From: Bacteroidales bacterium | GTDB taxonomy: Bacteria > Bacteroidota > Bacteroidia > Bacteroidales > UBA10428 | Length of the DNA stretch: 20,411 nucleotides | Direction: 5' to 3' | Assembly: GCA_016926235.1 (NCBI GenBank) | Contig: JAFGOZ010000273.1 | Coordinates: forward strand, 1-20,411 | In this document: positions 1 through 7,563 of the stretch, piece by piece | Layout: every line of letters starts with the position of its first letter | Numbering within the stretch: position 1 is the stretch's first letter | Translations under genes and position numbers: made by a program | Notes under the pieces: generated by a model | What the model was told of the DNA's origin: nothing | Database searches by the model: none | The model's input: the letters and a program-made list of their open reading frames with translations, nothing else

Positions 1-393
1 ACTGCCAGGTACCTGAGGGTCACGACCACCTATAACTCAGCAAATACCGGGGTTCACATTTGTGATTTCAAGGTGTATGGCACACTTAATGTTGACAATA
101 ACCTGAAATCCGCCATACCGGAGAAAATTTTGGCTGAAATTGAGCTGGATCAGATAGAATTGAATGTGTATCCTAATCCATTCAGTGAGCAGATAACGAT
201 TAATGTTGCCTCTTTAGGTGATGAGATGTTTGATCTGTCAGTAATAGACCTGACCGGAAGGATTGTTTACACCACGACAGATCTTCTTTGCAATGAGGCC
301 AATATCCTGAGCCTACCGATCAAAGAGGGTATGTATATTTTAAGAGTAAGTATTCGCGGCAGGGTCTATACTTATCGGATCATTAAGTATTGA
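1..393 (+). CDS. C-terminal end of a T9SS-secreted protein (discoidin-like end plus type A sorting domain), 5' partial
   Basis: The reading frame is open from base 1, so the gene begins upstream; 130 residues are visible. The first ~26 residues (ARYLRVTTTYNSANTGVHI... ending FKVYG) resemble the last strands of an F5/8 type C (discoidin) carbohydrate-binding domain. After a linker of ~30 residues comes a typical Por/T9SS type A sorting domain: VYPNPFSEQITIN, then LSVIDLTGRIVY, then a KEGMYILRV strand and a basic end (YRIIKY). Such domains direct export across the outer membrane and are removed or linked to surface LPS. A GTG at 73 could be read as a start, but the upstream codons continue the discoidin-like domain, so it is internal. 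The enzyme or adhesin part is outside the window. GC is about 50%, higher than the sugar genes. It is probably not part of the downstream operon. Confidence 0.85.
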   Translation, partial: TARYLRVTTTYNSANTGVHICDFKVYGTLNVDNNLKSAIPEKILAEIELDQIELNVYPNPFSEQITINVASLGDEMFDLSVIDLTGRIVYTTTDLLCNEANILSLPIKEGMYILRVSIRGRVYTYRIIKY

Positions 394-533
394 CTTTATT
401 TCAGATTCCAGAACACGGTTGTTGATTAGATAAAGGTGAATAATGATGAGTAATGGAGTGTGAGGGATTAGGGCCTTACGCTTCATACTTCATTTCTTCG
501 TGTATTACTGGATATCAGAAGGTTATTCGTAAA

Positions 534-588
534 ATTCTCTGTGCTTCTTGGTGTGTTCTTTCTCGCCATTGTGGTTACAAAACAAGAA
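534..588. repeat. Possible decayed dispersed intergenic repeat
   Basis: The segment has successive pyrimidine-rich words each ending in GTG (CTCTGTG, CTTCTTGGTGTG, TTCTTTCTCGCCATTGTGGTTA) followed by an A-rich tail. I recall similar TCTGTG.../GTGGTTAAAA intergenic repeats being scattered in many bacterial genomes, including Bacteroidota. Only one copy is in the window, so the repeat status is inference. Confidence 0.25.
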
Positions 589-807
589 TCAACTAATTCA
601 CGCATACCGGTTGGCTTTAAGACAAATTACGACTGTTTAAAAAAACATAACTAGAAATTTGTAATACGCGACATTTCTGAGGAACCTTAAGGCCTATTCG
701 CAATAAACCATAAACGAGAAACACGGCGCAGCCGTCCCTTCACTTTTGTCTTGTGACTCTCCTTGTCTGACGTAGCTTAAATGAAGGCAGATGCCTTTTG
801 GCTTAGG

Positions 808-830
808 CTAGTCCTGAAACTTGGAACTAG
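808..830 (+). other. Hairpin in the leader region upstream of legB
   Basis: CTAGTCC at 808-814 pairs with GGAACTAG at 823-830: five perfect base pairs (CTAGT/ACTAG), a bulged A at 825, then CC/GG, with an 8-base loop. There is no T-run after it, so it is not an obvious intrinsic terminator. It lies just upstream of the candidate promoter and could be a protein-binding site or chance. Confidence 0.3.
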
Positions 831-853
831 GTGGAAGGAGTGCTAAACATACA

Positions 854-886
854 TTTGCATGGCATTATTTATTATAAGCACTTTTG
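854..886 (+). promoter_or_regulatory. Candidate Bacteroidota-type promoter for the leg/polysaccharide operon
   Basis: TTTG at 854-857 matches the -33 element. CACTTTTG at 879-886 matches the -7 consensus TAnnTTTG at all but the first base. The spacer is 21 bases, in the usual range for this sigma-ABfr promoter type. Transcription would start near 891-895, about 40 bases before the legB ATG at 932. No Shine-Dalgarno sequence is seen before that ATG; the A/T-rich leader is normal for this phylum. Confidence 0.4.
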
Positions 887-931
887 TGGCTGAAGTCAAT
901 GCCAAGCAACTATAAAATATAACTTTATACT

Positions 932-1912
932 ATGAAGATGGTCTTAGTAACTGGTGCAGACGGATTTATCGGCTCACACCTGACAGAATTATTACTTGAA
1001 AAAGGTTACATGGTCAAAGCATTGGCTCAGTACAATTCATTCAATTATTGGGGATGGCTTGAAGATATACCTGCAAATCCGAATTTAGAAGTTGTCACTG
1101 GCGATATCCGCGATCCGCATTTTGTGAAACAGATCATGGTCGACACTGAGATAGTGTTTCATCTTGCAGCATTGATAGCCATTCCTTATTCCTATAATGC
1201 CCCTGATAGTTATGTTGATACCAACATTAAAGGTACACTAAATGTATGCCAAGCGGCAAAAGATCTCGGCAGAATTAGGGTGTTATGTACATCTACCTCA
1301 GAGGTTTATGGTACTGCACAGTATGTGCCGATTGATGAAAAGCATCCCAAGCAACCCCAATCGCCCTATTCAGCAACCAAGATCGCTGCCGATGCAGTCG
1401 CCATGAGTTTTTATAATGCTTTTAGCCTGCCAATTACTGTTGTCCGGCCTTTTAATACGTATGGTCCAAGGCAGTCCGCAAGAGCCATAATCCCTACAAT
1501 TATTACACAAATTGCAAATGGTGCACAACAGATAAGATTGGGAGACCTGTCCCCCACACGCGATTTCAATTATGTAAAAGATACCTGTACTGGATTTTTG
1601 GCAATAGCCCAATGCGATAATACAATTGGCAAAGAGATTAATATTGCAACCAACTCTGAAATTTCAATTTCAGATATTTTTGAACGGATAAAACAGATAA
1701 TGGGAAGCGATGTTCAGAATTTATCTGATGAAAAGCGAAAACGACCATCAAATTCTGAGGTATTCCGATTATTGGGCGACAACACGCTTATCACGTCATT
1801 AACTGACTGGCGACCAAAATACACCTTTGAACAGGGTCTCAGAGACACAATTCAATGGTTTTCAATCAAACGGAACCTTGAAAAGTATAAAGCGGAGATT
1901 TATAACATATAA
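932..1912 (+). CDS. legB: NAD-dependent 4,6-dehydratase, LegB-like (nonulosonic acid pathway)
   Basis: This 326-residue extended SDR protein very probably performs the first committed step of legionaminic-type biosynthesis: C4 oxidation and C5/C6 dehydration of a nucleotide-linked GlcNAc (GDP-GlcNAc in the Campylobacter pathway) to the 4-keto-6-deoxy sugar. The cofactor loop TGADGFIGSH is at residues 7-16, the serine/acidic motif STSEVYG at 121-127, and the catalytic YSATK (Y146, K150) follows. The stretches YNSFNYWGWL (34-43), HLAALIAIPYSY (77-88) and RPFNTYGPRQSARA are characteristic of the LegB subgroup rather than generic epimerases. Length is normal. The ATG at 932 places the Rossmann strand correctly; M3 is a less likely alternative start. 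It is the first gene of the cluster, followed 65 bases later by the aminotransferase that would use its product. GDP versus UDP specificity cannot be read directly; the PtmE homologue downstream favours GDP. Confidence 0.9.
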   Translation: MKMVLVTGADGFIGSHLTELLLEKGYMVKALAQYNSFNYWGWLEDIPANPNLEVVTGDIRDPHFVKQIMVDTEIVFHLAALIAIPYSYNAPDSYVDTNIKGTLNVCQAAKDLGRIRVLCTSTSEVYGTAQYVPIDEKHPKQPQSPYSATKIAADAVAMSFYNAFSLPITVVRPFNTYGPRQSARAIIPTIITQIANGAQQIRLGDLSPTRDFNYVKDTCTGFLAIAQCDNTIGKEINIATNSEISISDIFERIKQIMGSDVQNLSDEKRKRPSNSEVFRLLGDNTLITSLTDWRPKYTFEQGLRDTIQWFSIKRNLEKYKAEIYNI

Positions 1913-1977
1913 TTTTCACAGTTTTCAGTATACATTAAAATCAATGCCGAATTGTGCAAAATCAAATTAGCTGACCA

Positions 1978-3129
1978 GTGGAAAAGTTTAGGGAAATAGT
2001 TTCATTCATACGAAGTTTGTATCATCAACCTGATGGCTTTATTCCTTTACATTCCCCCGCGTTTAATGGGAATGAGAAGAAGTATCTTGCAGAATGTATT
2101 GATACTACCTTTGTTTCAAGTGTAGGCAGATTCGTTGATCGTTTTGAGGAAGAAATTGCCCAATATACAGGTGCGGTTAGAGCTGTAGTTTGTGTAAATG
2201 GTACAAACGCTTTGCATTTGGCGTTAATGCTCGTTGGAGTAAAAAGAGATGATGAAGTCATTACCCAGCCACTTACCTTTATTTCTACTGCTAATTCAAT
2301 ATTGTATTGTGGTGCCCATCCAATATTCCTCGACGTTGACAGGGAAACACTTGGATTAAGCCCAAAAGCCCTGCTTGAATTTTTGGAAACACAAACAGAG
2401 CAAAATCCAGAGGGTTGTTTTAATAAGGTAACAAAACGAAGGATTGCCGCATGTGTACCCATGCATACCTTCGGTCACCCGTGTAAAATAGACCAGATTG
2501 TTTCAATTTGCAGGGAATATAAAATTGAGGTCGTGGAGGATGCTGCAGAAAGTATGGGTAGTTTTTATAAAGAAAAACATACTGGCACTTTTGGGGAAAT
2601 TGGAGTCTTAAGTTTCAACGGCAATAAAATACTTACATCTGGCGGGGGTGGAATGCTACTATTTAAAGATGCTGACATGGCTAAACATGCAAAACATCTT
2701 ACCACACAGGCTAAAGTTACTCATCCCTGGGAATTCTTTCATGATGAAGTAGGCTACAACTACCGCATGCCCAATATTAATGCAGGATTAGGACTTGCAC
2801 AATTGGAGCAATTGGGAAAATTTATACAAACAAAGCGTGAGATAGCTGATTTCTATAGTCAGTTTTTCAAAAATATTGATATTGAGTTTGTAAAAGAACC
2901 AAATGATGCCAGGTCTAATTATTGGTTGAATTGTATTGTTCTCAATAACAAAGAAGAGCGCGATTCATTTCTGAAATACTCAAACCAAAATGATATAATG
3001 ACCCGTCCTGCATGGGAACTTATGAACCGCTTGCCAATGTTCTGCACTAACCAATGTGGCGCTTTAATAAACGCTGAATGGCTTTCTGACAGATTAGTTA
3101 ACATACCAAGTAGTGTAATTCATCAATAA
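1978..3129 (+). CDS. legC: LegC-family PLP-dependent aminotransferase
   Basis: This 383-residue DegT/DnrJ/EryC1-type (sugar aminotransferase) protein should transfer an amino group, normally from glutamate, to C4 of the keto sugar made by the preceding dehydratase. The N-terminal FIPLHSPAFNGNEKKYL and the run FVSSVGRFVDRFEE are typical of LegC. The PLP-binding Asp lies in VEDAAES (D188), and the Schiff-base lysine is K217 in SFNGNKILTSGGGG. The start is a GTG at 1978: an in-frame TGA at 1972 forbids a longer protein, and starting here gives the family's usual N-terminus. The stop overlaps the ATG of the next gene by one base (TAATG), implying translational coupling. Its pairing with legB and a NeuD-type acetyltransferase fits the dehydratase-aminotransferase-acetyltransferase series. 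Confidence 0.9.
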   Translation: MEKFREIVSFIRSLYHQPDGFIPLHSPAFNGNEKKYLAECIDTTFVSSVGRFVDRFEEEIAQYTGAVRAVVCVNGTNALHLALMLVGVKRDDEVITQPLTFISTANSILYCGAHPIFLDVDRETLGLSPKALLEFLETQTEQNPEGCFNKVTKRRIAACVPMHTFGHPCKIDQIVSICREYKIEVVEDAAESMGSFYKEKHTGTFGEIGVLSFNGNKILTSGGGGMLLFKDADMAKHAKHLTTQAKVTHPWEFFHDEVGYNYRMPNINAGLGLAQLEQLGKFIQTKREIADFYSQFFKNIDIEFVKEPNDARSNYWLNCIVLNNKEERDSFLKYSNQNDIMTRPAWELMNRLPMFCTNQCGALINAEWLSDRLVNIPSSVIHQ

Positions 3130-3755
3130 TGAAGGAACCCATTATACTTATTGGCGGCGGAGGGCATTGCAAATCATGCATCGATGTAATTGAACAGGAA
3201 AACAAATACCGGATTGTTGGTATTCTTGATTTGCCGGAATTGGTTGGATCGAAAATTCTAGGTTATGATATTATTGGAACGGATGATGACTTTCCAAATT
3301 TTCTTAATTCGGTTAATAATTATTTGGTCACAGTTGGACAGATTAAATCATGTGTTAAACGAATTGCTCTGTGGCAAATGGTGAAGAAATCTGGAGCAAC
3401 CATGCCTGTCATTGTTTCTCCATATGCTTATGTGGCAAAATCATCGCAAATTGGAGAAGGATCAATTATCATGCATCATGCTTTAATAAACGCAGAAGTA
3501 CAAATTGGTATAAACTGTATTATCAATTCAAAAGCGCTTATTGAACACGAAGCCAGTGTTGGTGATTTTTGCCATATCTCGACTGGGGCAATTATTAATG
3601 GGCAAACCAGGATTGGTAATCAATGTTTTATTGGGAGCAATTCAACCGTTTCCAACAATGTCTCTATTGTTGGGGACACAATTATTGCAGCAGGGTTACA
3701 TATTATATCGGATATTAATGTTCCAGGCGTATACAAAAGCGGTTCCCTACGATAA
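3129..3755 (+). CDS. NeuD/PglD-family sugar N-acetyltransferase (LegH-like)
   Basis: This 208-residue protein probably acetylates the 4-amino group of the nucleotide sugar made by LegC, using acetyl-CoA. An N-terminal nucleotide-sugar-binding subdomain starts with ILIGGGGHCKSCIDV (6-20), the normal GxGGH fingerprint of PglD/NeuD proteins. From about residue 95 a left-handed beta helix of hexapeptide repeats follows (IGEGSII, IGINCIINSKALIEHEASVGDFCHIS). H140-E141 match the catalytic His-Glu pair of PglD (H125-E126), and H149 matches the acetyl-CoA-contacting His. The length fits the family. The one-base overlap with legC argues for the N-acetyltransferase (LegH) role rather than O-acetylation of finished sialic acid, but both use this fold and I cannot separate them from sequence alone. 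Confidence 0.82.
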   Translation: MKEPIILIGGGGHCKSCIDVIEQENKYRIVGILDLPELVGSKILGYDIIGTDDDFPNFLNSVNNYLVTVGQIKSCVKRIALWQMVKKSGATMPVIVSPYAYVAKSSQIGEGSIIMHHALINAEVQIGINCIINSKALIEHEASVGDFCHISTGAIINGQTRIGNQCFIGSNSTVSNNVSIVGDTIIAAGLHIISDINVPGVYKSGSLR

Positions 3756-3782
3756 TTCTTTTTAACACACACTTAACTCCAG

Positions 3783-3814
3783 TTCACTACAGTAATGATA
3801 ACCCGGTTAGTGAA
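3783..3814 (+). other. Inverted repeat in the gap between the acetyltransferase and the glycosyltransferase
   Basis: TTCACTA (3783-3789) and TAGTGAA (3808-3814) are perfect 7-base complements around an 18-base loop. The near-palindrome TAACCCGGTTA (3799-3809) overlaps the right arm. No T-run follows directly. It sits in a 92-base gap, one of the few non-coding spaces within the leg block, and could be a weak attenuator, a regulator site or chance. Confidence 0.3.
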
Positions 3815-3847
3815 ATTATTTGACGTTTTCAGAAACTAATTTACCTT

Positions 3848-4687
3848 ATGAGTTGTGCTCTTGTTACTTATGTTTATCCAGAGGCAGTCAAATATTTTCC
3901 TGGATTAGTAAAATCAATTAAAGCTCAAACGTATAGAGACTTCGATTTTGTAATCTTTGGAGATAAAATAACTGCTCACGAGCTCCCATGCAAGGGCATG
4001 CAATATATTTTCATTCCTATCTCAGGCAGTATTACAGAGATAAGAATAAAATCATTAGCCATTTTGAATAGCATGAATTATTCCAAATTTGTTTTCACAG
4101 ATGCAGATGATACACTTTCCTTTAACAGGATGGAATTATCTATTAAGTTGCTGGAAACTTATTGCTTAATATGCAATGATTTAAATATTATAGATAAATC
4201 CGGATCAATAAAGGAGGAGAATATATGGGAGAATAGATTATATGACGGGTTTGAATTCAATATTGAATTTCTCATTGATAAAAATATCGTGGGTTTTGGT
4301 AACACTGCAATAAGAAGTGAATTACTTAATTTTCGGATAAACTTCCCTTCCTTTAATATTTTGGCTTCGGATTGGTATGTATTTTATATAATGTTAAGAC
4401 AATCAGGAAAAACAGCCTATTTTTCAACTTGTTTTCAGACGAACTACCGACAACATGAATATAACATTGTGGGAGTAAGATCTTTATCTAACGAACGCCT
4501 CAAATTTCTATTGGATGTAAAAAGCAGGCATTATCAAGCATTACTTGAGGAAAACTGTAATGAAGTCTTTAAAGAAAAAATTCGAACAAAAAAACTTCTG
4601 AATGACGATTTATATCAATTTAAGTGGGATAAGATTCCCAGCCATATGTTTTGGTGGGAAGAAACAAATTACCTAATACCTTCATAA
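3848..4687 (+). CDS. Family 2-like (GT-A) glycosyltransferase
   Basis: This 279-residue protein has the features of a GT2-type transferase: an N-terminal strand MSCALVTYVYPEA, then LVKSIKAQTYRDFDFVIFGD (20-39), the usual 'successive residues then a D' nucleotide-binding start, and FTDADD (83-88), where DADD is the metal/nucleotide DXD motif. NIVGFGNTAIRSELL later resembles the acceptor-side region. No membrane segment or signal peptide is seen, so it should act at the cytoplasmic face of the membrane. It begins 92 bases after the acetyltransferase and ends one base before the NeuB-like gene. In many related clusters a LegG/NeuC gene sits within this run; here it is this protein instead, and it has no epimerase motifs. 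Donor and acceptor are unknown; a transferase inside the leg block might handle the nonulosonate or its neighbour sugar. Confidence 0.75.
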   Translation: MSCALVTYVYPEAVKYFPGLVKSIKAQTYRDFDFVIFGDKITAHELPCKGMQYIFIPISGSITEIRIKSLAILNSMNYSKFVFTDADDTLSFNRMELSIKLLETYCLICNDLNIIDKSGSIKEENIWENRLYDGFEFNIEFLIDKNIVGFGNTAIRSELLNFRINFPSFNILASDWYVFYIMLRQSGKTAYFSTCFQTNYRQHEYNIVGVRSLSNERLKFLLDVKSRHYQALLEENCNEVFKEKIRTKKLLNDDLYQFKWDKIPSHMFWWEETNYLIPS

Positions 4688-4688
4688 A

Positions 4689-5744
4689 ATGAAAAGAATT
4701 AAAATTGGGGGGAAAGAAATATATAATTTCAGCCATCCATATATTATAGCTGAAATTGGATCTAACCATAATGGTGATATGGATCTTGCACGCTCATTGA
4801 TTAATTCTGCAAAAGAATGTGGTGCAGATGCCGTTAAGTTTCAGTCCTGGTCACCAACGTCACTAATTTCAAAAGAAGAGTATGATCGCAATCAAAAATA
4901 CAATGATTCACCTAAAAAGCATTTTGGGTCGTTGAGAGAAATGGTTGAAAAATACTATTTAAGAGAAGAGCAGCATTTCGAATTAAAAAATTATTGTGAC
5001 ACGAAACAAATTGATTTTTGTTCTACCCCTTTTTCAGCGTCTGAAGTTGATCTGCTTGATCGATGTAAGGTCCCATTTTTTAAGGTAGCATCGATGGATA
5101 TCAATAATTTTCATTTACTACAAGTAATCGCTGAGCGGAATAAACCAATAGTCCTTTCAACTGGAATGGCAACACTCGGTGAAATTGACAGGGCAGTTGA
5201 ATTACTACAAAAAAAAGGAGTAACAGATATTGCCTTGTTGCATTGTATTTCAATCTATCCACCAGCATATGAGGACATCCATCTTAATAATATAGTGATG
5301 CTTCAACAAACATTTGGTGTTCCCGTAGGCTTTTCAGATCATTCCATAGGCATCTCTGTTCCACTGGCAAGTGTAGCTCTCGGAGCTTGTATTATTGAAA
5401 AGCATTTTACAATTGACAAGAATTTACCTGGATGGGATCATGAAATATCAGCAGATCCAACAGAACTGTCAATAATATGTAAAGAATCGAAGAATATTGC
5501 ATTGTCTTTGGGCTCCTTTATAAGAACGGTTTCTGATGCAGAGCAGAAGAAAAAGTTAAAATTCAGAAGGAGTATTGTTTATGCGAGAGATTTACCCAAA
5601 GGCCATATTTTAATGGAGGACGATCTTACAAGTAAAAGACCCGGTACTGGAATTTCACCTGATTTAATAAATATGATTATAGGCCGTAGCATTATTGCCG
5701 AGGTTAAAGAAGATACTTTAATAAGATGGGAACAAATAAAATAG
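4689..5744 (+). CDS. Nonulosonic acid synthase, NeuB/LegI family
   Basis: This 351-residue enzyme condenses phosphoenolpyruvate with a six-carbon amino sugar (ManNAc in the sialic acid route; 2,4-diacetamido-2,4,6-trideoxymannose in the legionaminic route) to give a nine-carbon acid. The NeuB TIM barrel is seen in IIAEIGSNHNGD (19-30), ADAVKFQSW (46-54), FCSTPF (110-115) and LSTGMATLGEID (156-167). The metal-binding histidines are H218 (GFSDHS) and H239 (EKHF). The C-terminal SAF/antifreeze-like domain, which caps the partner's active site in the dimer, is seen at RRSIVYARDLPKG (293-305) and SKRPGTGISP (315-324). Neighbours favour a legionaminic-type product. Oddity: the loop after the second histidine reads LPGWDHEISADP where I recall GPDH or GPDI in Neu/Leg synthases. 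The gene starts one base after the glycosyltransferase stop, with no SD needed. Confidence 0.9.
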   Translation: MKRIKIGGKEIYNFSHPYIIAEIGSNHNGDMDLARSLINSAKECGADAVKFQSWSPTSLISKEEYDRNQKYNDSPKKHFGSLREMVEKYYLREEQHFELKNYCDTKQIDFCSTPFSASEVDLLDRCKVPFFKVASMDINNFHLLQVIAERNKPIVLSTGMATLGEIDRAVELLQKKGVTDIALLHCISIYPPAYEDIHLNNIVMLQQTFGVPVGFSDHSIGISVPLASVALGACIIEKHFTIDKNLPGWDHEISADPTELSIICKESKNIALSLGSFIRTVSDAEQKKKLKFRRSIVYARDLPKGHILMEDDLTSKRPGTGISPDLINMIIGRSIIAEVKEDTLIRWEQIK

Positions 5745-5748
5745 TTGG

Positions 5749-6432
5749 ATGATTGCAATAATTCCAGCAAGAGCTGGTTCAAAGGGCTTGCCAGCAAAGA
5801 ATATAAAACTTCTAAAAGGGCTGCCTCTAATTGCCTACACAATCATGGCCGCAAAGAAGGCAAAGTGCATTGATCGGGTAATAGTATCAACCGAAGATTC
5901 CAATATTGCTGAGATTGCTCAAAAACACGGTGCCGAAGTGCCATTTTTCAGACCTGCCGGTCTGGCACAAGACGATTCAAAAGCAATAGATGTCTATCTC
6001 TATACTATTGAAAGGCTAGAGGAAACACAAGAAATAACAGTTAATGATGTTTGTATTTTATTACCGACATGCCCGCTAAGAACATGGCGTGATATTGAGG
6101 CAGCTAATTCTATTTATCTTGAAAATAATGCTGATTCAGTGATTAGTTATACTCAGGAATCTCATCCAGTATTTTGGCACAAATTTATTGATAACGATAA
6201 CAAGTTTATTAATATTTTTGAGGATAATGTCTTGAATAACAGACAGGAATTAAGAATTTCATATTATCCAAACGGTGCAATATATATTTTTAAGACAGCA
6301 ATATTAAAGAAAAGAAAGTATTATACAGATAGATCTTATGCTTACATTATGCCACGCGAGAGGTCAGTAGATATTGATACCCCTGCTGACTTGGCTTATG
6401 CCGAAGTTTTACTAAATCAAGCCGGGAAATGA
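5749..6432 (+). CDS. CMP-nonulosonate synthetase (acylneuraminate cytidylyltransferase, NeuA/LegF-like)
   Basis: This 227-residue protein activates the nine-carbon acid with CTP to the CMP-sugar donor. It begins with the signature IIPARAGSKGLPAKNIK (4-20), the CTP-binding loop of cytidylyltransferases. LLPTCPLR (104-111), the region around YYPNGAIYIF, and the C-terminal DIDTPADLAYAE, with the conserved acidic residues that bind metal, are all present. Length matches the single-domain bacterial form without an esterase extension. It starts four bases after the synthase stop, and its own stop overlaps the next gene's ATG (ATGA at 6429-6432). Whether it accepts legionaminic, neuraminic or another nonulosonic acid is inferred only from neighbours. 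Confidence 0.9.
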   Translation: MIAIIPARAGSKGLPAKNIKLLKGLPLIAYTIMAAKKAKCIDRVIVSTEDSNIAEIAQKHGAEVPFFRPAGLAQDDSKAIDVYLYTIERLEETQEITVNDVCILLPTCPLRTWRDIEAANSIYLENNADSVISYTQESHPVFWHKFIDNDNKFINIFEDNVLNNRQELRISYYPNGAIYIFKTAILKKRKYYTDRSYAYIMPRERSVDIDTPADLAYAEVLLNQAGK

Positions 6433-7478
6433 GAGATTATCATGATCATTTGATTTTAAGTGGTAGTGTAATTAAAAGTGCCCTGGCCAAACTGGAGGAA
6501 TTATCAACGGATGCTATTTTATTTGTTACCGACCAGACTGGAAGATTAATAGGGTCGCTTACAGATGGGGATGTTCGACGAGGATTATTAAAAGGTATTA
6601 CAATTGAACAAATGGTTGACACAATTATTCAACCAAATCCAAGATTCCTTCGTAAAGGCGATCATGATTTAACTGAAGTAATTGAATACCGGGAGAAGAA
6701 TTTGCGCATTATACCAATTCTTGATCTGGACAATAAAGTAGTTAATATAATTAATTTCAGAGAGATAAAGTCTTATTTACCAGTTGATGCTGTAATTATG
6801 GCGGGCGGACGAGGTAAAAGGCTTAGCCCCTTAACTGATAAGATACCAAAGCCTTTACTTGAGATTGATGGCAAACCAATTATTGAGCATAATCTTGAAC
6901 GCTTAACTCTATATGGAGTTGATGATTTTTGGATTTGTCTTAAATATCTGGGTGAACAGATTGAGAAGTGGGGTGGTAACGGTGGAAATAGGAATATATC
7001 CATACAGTATGTTTATGAGAAGGAACCTTTGGGCACTATCGGAGCAGTCGCATTGATAACAAATTTATGTCATGAATATATTTTGGTTACAAATTCCGAT
7101 ATCTTGACTAATATTGATTATGAACACTTTTTTCTCGATTTTTTAAAGCAGGGTGCCGATTTTTCTGTAGTAACCATCCCATATGCAGTTGATATTCCAT
7201 ATGCAGTTCTTGAAACTAATAATGGCAATGTACTTAACTTCCGCGAAAAGCCCACTTACACATATTATTCAAACGGAGGTATATATTTAATGAAAAGGGA
7301 AGTTTTGAATTTTATACCGCCTCATAAGCATTTCGACGCAACCGATCTAATTGAAGTACTATTGAAAGCAGGAAGAAAAGTGTCCTCTTACCCATTGGCT
7401 GGATATTGGCTGGATATAGGCCGTCCTGAAGATTACTTGAAGGCGCAGAAAGACATCAATACTATTAACTTCAAATAG
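6429..7478 (+). CDS. ptmE: CBS-domain sugar-1-phosphate nucleotidyltransferase, PtmE-like
   Basis: This 349-residue protein fuses a pair of CBS repeats (about residues 1-115, with SLTDGDVRRGL at 43-53 and the second repeat around LRIIPILDLDNKVV) to a nucleotidyltransferase domain. The latter has MAGGRGKRLSPLTDKIPKPL (124-143), the NTP-binding loop with its R and K, and TNSDILTNIDY (221-231) with the metal-binding Asp. This architecture is that of Campylobacter PtmE, which makes the GDP-activated glucosamine that enters the legionaminic pathway. It therefore supplies the substrate for the LegB-like enzyme at 932 and suggests a GDP-linked route. The CBS pair may sense a nucleotide. The four-base overlap with the cytidylyltransferase implies coupled translation. 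It closes the leg block; a 137-base gap follows. Confidence 0.85.
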   Translation: MRDYHDHLILSGSVIKSALAKLEELSTDAILFVTDQTGRLIGSLTDGDVRRGLLKGITIEQMVDTIIQPNPRFLRKGDHDLTEVIEYREKNLRIIPILDLDNKVVNIINFREIKSYLPVDAVIMAGGRGKRLSPLTDKIPKPLLEIDGKPIIEHNLERLTLYGVDDFWICLKYLGEQIEKWGGNGGNRNISIQYVYEKEPLGTIGAVALITNLCHEYILVTNSDILTNIDYEHFFLDFLKQGADFSVVTIPYAVDIPYAVLETNNGNVLNFREKPTYTYYSNGGIYLMKREVLNFIPPHKHFDATDLIEVLLKAGRKVSSYPLAGYWLDIGRPEDYLKAQKDINTINFK

Positions 7479-7536
7479 TGTCACTTATTACGAATCACCT
7501 TACCTAAGATATGACGATGAATTATCTATCTCCTAG

Positions 7537-7549
7537 CTCAGTTCCTGAG
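7537..7549 (+). terminator. Small stem-loop after ptmE, possible weak terminator
   Basis: CTCAG (7537-7541) and CTGAG (7545-7549) form a 5-base-pair stem with a TTC loop. A T-rich run (AATAATTTTTCTTG) begins about six bases later. The stem is short and the T-run is displaced, so termination would be partial at best. Its place at the end of the leg block and before a candidate promoter makes a sub-operon boundary reasonable. Confidence 0.3.
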
Positions 7550-7563
7550 ATGGAATAATTTTT

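Larger units (their letters stand above)
394..931. other. Long intergenic region before the polysaccharide operon
   Basis: This is the only gene-free stretch over 300 bases, and I find no convincing small gene in it. It holds a weak stem at 460-479 (GTGAGG / CCTTAC, one G-U pair, 8-base loop, no T-run), a C/T- and GTG-rich segment near 534-588 resembling a decayed dispersed repeat, a segment near 745-805 with short self-complementary words (GGCA..TGCC, GGCTTAGGCT), a hairpin at 808-830, and a candidate promoter at 854-886. It separates the secreted-protein gene from the sugar cluster and probably carries the operon's main promoter. Confidence 0.7.

Noticed and set aside
770..845. tRNA-like stretch (GTAGCTTAA... 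GGAACTAGG)
   Set aside because: No acceptor stem, no T-arm GGTTCGAATCC and no consistent anticodon arm.
394..931. JUMPstart/ops element or UpxY-type antiterminator leader
   Set aside because: No GGCGGTAG-like ops core found, and no NusG-like gene in the window.
7179..7208. 12-base direct repeat CCATATGCAGTT, 18-base period, inside ptmE
   Set aside because: It encodes IPYAVDIPYAV; a strand pair of this kind is expected in the family, so it is coding similarity, not a mobile or slipped repeat.
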